The notes under the pieces were generated by a model. It was not told the origin of the DNA. It worked only from the letters and a program-made list of their open reading frames with translations, and did not search any database. From Cornus controversa (Eukaryota; Streptophyta; Magnoliopsida; Cornales; Cornaceae), in the NCBI GenBank assembly GCA_026545225.1, contig CM048845.1, positions 83,851,033 to 83,915,032 of the forward strand: a stretch of 64,000 nt of DNA, read 5' to 3'. Below are positions 59,717 through 64,000 of the stretch, piece by piece. The position numbers and the translations under genes are program-made. Positions within the stretch are counted from its first letter, which is position 1; the number at the start of each line of letters is the position of its first letter.

Positions 59717-60024
59717 TCTGATGTGTACTTAGGTTTTTTTTTTTTTTTTTTTTTTTTTTAAGCAATGCAAGCTCATTTGTACACAAACCTTTGATTTTCA
59801 ATACAGCAAGATTTCCTTTTACTATTTGTGCATATCCATATTGCTTTCAGTACACGAACCTATTCGTGCAACATTCGCTATTCAACTCATGAGCTCAAGG
59901 CACAAACATTGCACTATCATTGGAAGGTCCAAAAGTTTGCATAACTTCTCTTTTAAAACTCAAAATTCCAACAACAAAAGGAACTAAAGCACTACCTAGA
60001 TCAAGCTAAGGCAACTTTATCATC
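59717..60024. other. Convergent spacer between the PMD gene and pol
   Basis: Opens with a run of about 27 T (59733-59759), then aagcaatgcaagctc and AT-richer sequence. It should hold the 3' end of the plus-strand PMD transcript and the start of the retroelement's 3' untranslated region on the minus strand. No coding sequence. Confidence 0.5.
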
Positions 60025-61062
60025 TTAACTAAAATACGCCTTAAGCCACTTGATATTTAACATAGCTGTTACCATTTCAGCTCCTAGCTCGCCTATTTTG
60101 TAATATCCAGCCTCGAACGATTGCTTGACTTCATAAGGTCCTTCCCATTTAGGTGTAAACTTTGGAGCTGCGAGACCTCTCACTACATGAGGGGCGGCTT
60201 TTAAAACTAGATCACCTTCTCGAAAACTTCGAGGTCTTACCAAAGCGTTATAAGCTCGAGCTACCCTTGCTTGATATACCTTTGTGTGTTCACTAGCTCG
60301 CTCTCTACGCTCGTCCAACACTTCGAACTCTGCTTCACGCTCTAACTGACTTCGCTCAGCGAGACTCGCTGAGGGGACAGCAAGCTCGGCTGGCAATACG
60401 GCCTCGATCCCATATACTAGTGAGAACGGCGAAGCGAGTGTAGAGCGCTTGGACGAACTCCGATAGGCCCATAAGGCGAGGATGAGGTGGTCGGCCCATT
60501 TGTGTTGGAAATCTTCCAAAGTTCGGCTGAGGATTCGAAGGAGGATCTTGTTAGTAGCCTCAGCCTGGCCATTTCCCTAGGGATAGTAAGGGGTAGATCG
60601 ATGATGAAGGATGTCATATTGGTCCATCAAACGCCCAACTTGATTATTGACGAAAGACGTCCCATTATCGCTCAAAATGACTTTCGGAATCCCAAAACGA
60701 CAGACAATGTGCTCTTTTATAAAATTTGCGATAGCAGGTCCTGTCGCCTTCTTTAAAGGTATCGCTTCTACCCACTTTGTATACATTTCAGTTGCGGTGA
60801 GGATCCACATATTCCCCTTTGACTTGGGCAAAATTGGTCCAATCAAATCCATACCCCAAGTATGAAATGGCCATGGGGTTAAAATCGGATGAAGCTCTGT
60901 AGCCGGAGCGTGGATTCGATGATTATGAATTTGACATGAACGACATCGCTTGGTATGCTCCTTGCAGTCCTTTTCCATGGTGGGCCAGTAATATCCCAAC
61001 CTTATGAGATGCGTATAGAGCTTCACACCTCCTTGATGCTCCGTGTTATGCAACTCTTCCAT
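60025..61062 (-). pseudogene. Tat-lineage integrase (pol C-terminal part)
   Basis: The zinc finger HNTEHQGG..CRSCQIH (HHCC) is followed by the catalytic core: WGMDLIGP with the first Asp, ILSDNGTSFVN with the second, and GNGQAEATNK with the Glu. A TAG at 60579-60577 falls just before that Glu segment, where related elements read Pro-Gln-Gly, so a Gln codon was probably lost by C-to-T. The C-terminal part has PRSFREGDLVLK, KFTPKWEGPYEV and NIKWLKAYFS, the usual DNA-binding tail. The reading frame is the same as for RT upstream, with no frameshift. Confidence 0.9.
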
Positions 61063-64000
61063 GACGTGCTGGGCATCAGTCTTGCCGAGACATCAAAGGA
61101 GTCTTTCGCCAAATCCTCTTCTAAAGAGTTGGCCATCAATCAACTCGAATCGTTTAACTCTCTTTTTCATCTTTAAAGCGTCGGCACGATCTAGAGGCAC
61201 CGATCCCGTCTGAAAGAAAACAAAGAACGGAGCTCGCCAATCCTGGTCCTCCAAAGTCACAAAACATTCAAGCTTATCTCGCGCCTCTGCGCAATCTAAG
61301 CATGTCTCCTGCTTAGCCTTGGCCTCCTCGGCCATTGATGGCCAATAATAGCCCCGTCTCTGAAGCCGCCTATAAAGGCTTATTTCCATTGCCCCACAAG
61401 AATGCTCATGAACCCGGTCTAGGATAGAACGACCCTCCATCTTGCCTACGCATTTCATGAGCAGCCCTCCCGGGGCTCGATAGTAAAGGATTCTTTGGTA
61501 AATCAGAAAGTCTTTGAGGGCTGAGAGAGGGATTCCTGATGGGCTTCCTCCAAGCTGTGCCTCGATAGGAGCTCGCCAATCGGACTCCTCGAGGTCCCTT
61601 TCCTCGCTACTTTGACACGGAGAGGTCTTCTTTTGAATTTGTATCGAAACGACCTCGCTCGGAATTTCCATCTTAGATGCCAAAGTTGCCAATGCGTCAG
61701 CATGACGATTGTTAGAACGAGGCGCGTACTCCACTAACAGCTCCTCGAAACTCCGGCTCAATTTCTGAAGTATGCCTCTATAAGCCGCCAATGATGGCTC
61801 TCGCACAGCGTACTCCCCGTTAGTTTGCTTTATCACCAATTTTGAGTCCCCTTTGACTCGTAACCTTTTGATACCGAGCTCTAGCGCAGCCAAGAGACCA
61901 AGGATGAAAGCTTCGTATTCCGCCCCATTGTTTGTGCATGCAAAGTCGAGTTTGTATGAAAAACTTTTCTTTTCGTCGGCCTCAGATGTCAAGACCACTC
62001 TGGCTCCTCCTCCTCTGGAGGTCGAGGACCCGTCGAAAGCTAAGGTCCATTCCTCCTCGACTTTAGCCAAACATGAACAATTCAGCTCCTCGCCTGGCAG
62101 ATCATCATCCAGTGGCTCGAGCTCTTCCGAAGGAAATTGAGCAATGAGGTCCACCAGAGCTTTGCTTAATATGGCCTTAGGAGTGAGGCATTTGATTTCA
62201 AACTTAGCTAGCAAGAGGAGCCACCGCGCCATGCTACCTGACAGGATGGGCCGGGACAACATGTATCTCAAAGGATTGTATTTTGTCATGAGCTCGACCG
62301 TATGCGACAAAAAATAATGCCGAAGCTTTCTGGCTGCGAAAATGAGAGATAAACAATGTCTTTCAATGGGCGAGTACCTTGTCTCAGCATCCTTTACAAT
62401 TCTACTGATGTAGTAAACTGGGCATTCTTGACCTCCGAATTCTTGGGCTAACAACGCACCGATCGATCTCGAAGTAGAGGTTAAGTAGAGCTTCAGAGCC
62501 ACCCCCGCCTTAGGAGCAATCATGGTAATTGGCGAAGAGATAGCGATCTTCACTCGCTCAAATGCCTTTTCATGCTCTGGGAGCCAACGAAAGGGCCCTT
62601 TTCCCTTCATTAACGAGCCGAACGCATGAGACATCTCTGCCAAGGCGAGAATAAAACGCCGAAGATAGGAAACTTTCCCGATAAAGCTCTTTAACTGCTT
62701 TAAGGTTTGAGGATGAGGCATATCTATGACGGACCTTGCTTTCGTACGATCAACGTCGATTCCCCTCTCGTGCACAACGAATCCTAAGAATTTTCCCGTG
62801 CTAACTCCAAAAGCACATTTAAAAGGGTTCATCCGCAAATTATAAGCCCGACATCGGCAGAAGACGCGCTCCAAATCGACGAGGTGTGCATCTCGATGAT
62901 GTGATTTAACCACTAAGTCGTTAATGTAATCTTCCACACTTTGATGAAGCATATCATGGAAGATAGCTGTCATAGCTCGCTGGTATGTGGCACCTGCATT
63001 CTTCAAACCAAATGGCATTACTGTAAAATAGAAGTTGCCCAACGGAGTCCGAAACGCTGTCTTCTCCGCATCTTCTTGAGCCATCCTAATTTGGTTATAC
63101 CCGCTGTACCCATCCATGAATGAAAACATCTTAAGACCCGCCGCGGAGTCTATCATAGTGTCAATGTTCGGTAATGGGAAATCATCTTTTAGGCATGCGG
63201 CATTCAAATCTCGAAAGTCTACACATACTCGAATCGTACCATTCTTTTTCTTCACCGGCACAACGTTGGCGAGCCAAGTAGGATGTAAAATGGGCTTGAT
63301 AAACCCTGCGGCCAGGAGCTTCTGCACCTCCTCCTTGATTTGGAGCTCCAACTCTGGCCTGAAATTCCTCGAAGATTGTTTAATCGGTGTGGCACCGTGC
63401 CGGATATTGAGATGATGAGAGACCAACCGAGGGTCTAATCCTGGCATTTCTTCGTATGTCCAGGCAAAAACATCTCTATACTTTTTGAGTAATAACACCA
63501 GCAAGTCTCGCGTCTCTTTCTTCAAGTGTTTACACACATACGTAATCCGCGGGACTCCATCATCAGCCAGGTCAACTTCCTCGAGCTCTGACGCATCATG
63601 AAGCTCTTGTGTCGCCCAGCTTTCGTTGGCCTCGAAGGGATCAGATATTCCGGGGAGGAATTCAGACCCCTCGCACTGTCACGAACGATATGCCACTCTT
63701 CCATCCGGGAGGAAGTAACGTTTGACGGTGTATGCTGTTTTACGTGGGGGTATCGTGAGCTTTGCTGCAGCCTGCTGGGGTTCGAACTTGTCAGGGTTCG
63801 ACTTCGTTTTCTTCGCGCTTCGCTTGGGCTCGGGCTGCAAATCCTTCCACTTGGGTAGCGGAGTAGCGCGAAATTTCGTGGGTACACCATCGTCTTCATC
63901 GAGCTCTTGGAAGAATTTGGCTTCGGCCATGTGCACCTCACCAGCCAAAAAGGGTCGGTCCGAGCACGGGACCGTAACACTTTTCCCTTTTAGTGTCCCT
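61063..64000 (-). pseudogene. Tat-lineage pol: pre-RT region, reverse transcriptase, RNase H and aRNase H
   Basis: One frame from the window edge to 61093, broken by TGA at 63681-63679 and 61095-61093 (both likely from CGA). RT shows VCVDFRDLNAAC, FSFMDGYSGYNQI, MPFGLKNAGATYQRAM and the catalytic box YINDLVVKS (codons 62928-62902). The first Asp of the usual YxDD is Asn (AAC, 62922-62920). A first RNase H region follows (LYLTSTSRSIGALLAQE, ETRYSPIERHCL) with degenerate catalytic residues, as is usual in this lineage. Next is an archaeal-type RNase H (LAFDGSSTSRGGGARVVL, NNGAEYEAFILGL, GDSKLVIKQ, NNRHADALATLA). The 5' end, with protease and gag, lies beyond 64000. Confidence 0.9.

Larger units (their letters stand above)
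54632..64000 (-). mobile_element. Tat-lineage Ty3/gypsy retrotransposon, 3' part (continues past the window)
   Basis: Reading the minus strand from 64000: the end of the gag/protease region, RT, two RNase H regions, integrase (stop at 60025), then an opposite-strand gene, a polypurine tract (acaagggggctaat, 55795-55782) and the 3' LTR. A second RNase H domain between the first one and integrase is a hallmark of the Tat lineage (Ogre, Retand and relatives). Base composition is visibly GC-richer than the flanking DNA, as expected of a fairly recent insertion. The candidate TSD at the left end is cacga (54627-54631); its partner lies outside the window. Confidence 0.9.

Overview
This is nuclear DNA from a flowering plant, probably a eudicot. 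The sequence is AT-rich and full of (TA)n microsatellites. It has consensus GT-AG introns, plant gene families (SPIRAL1-like, GH28 polygalacturonase) and dense plant transposons: Ty3/gypsy, Ty1/copia-like LTRs, LINEs and many small inverted-repeat elements. The species cannot be named from the sequence. No rRNA, tRNA or CRISPR array was seen.

Host genes are few. (1) A tiny minus-strand gene encodes 62 aa (833-1021). Its probable non-coding first exon ends at 3231. (2) A two-exon SPIRAL1-like microtubule protein gene lies at 32692-33120 (+). (3) A six-exon secretory GH28 polygalacturonase-like gene lies at 50224-53008 (+). These act separately: microtubule organisation, pectin modification and unknown.

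Layout. 1-6.4 kb: the small gene, two inverted-repeat elements and AT-rich spacer. 6.4-13 kb: a copia-type solo LTR, a decayed plus-strand LINE split by a 1.43-kb solo-LTR-like insert, a reversed copia LTR piece, and a decayed copy of the small gene's promoter region. 13.1-27.5 kb: a nested stack. A minus-strand LINE (13114 to about 26978) was hit by a Tekay-like gypsy element (17597-26967, TSD ttgag). The 5' LTR of that element was then hit by a second copy of the 1.5-kb insert (18926-20446, TSD atata). A small element with 8-bp TSDs (26993-27512) sits just outside. 27.5-37 kb: spacer and the SPIRAL1-like gene. 37-42.9 kb: a minus-strand gypsy derivative with gag remains, no visible pol, and four unrelated tandem-repeat arrays before its 3' LTR. 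43-50 kb: a cluster of short DNA transposons with clear TSDs. 50-54.6 kb: the polygalacturonase gene, then a 5'-truncated LINE.

54.6-64 kb is the most interesting part. It is the 3' two thirds of a GC-richer minus-strand Tat-lineage Ty3/gypsy element. Its pol has one reading frame with only three stops, and carries both the usual RNase H region and a second archaeal-type one. Between pol and the 3' LTR lies an intron-containing gene on the opposite strand that encodes a plant mobile domain protein and has its own TATA box. The U3 of the LTR holds eight tandem hairpins: the loop is nearly constant while the stems change in a compensating way. Three CACGTG boxes lie next to them.
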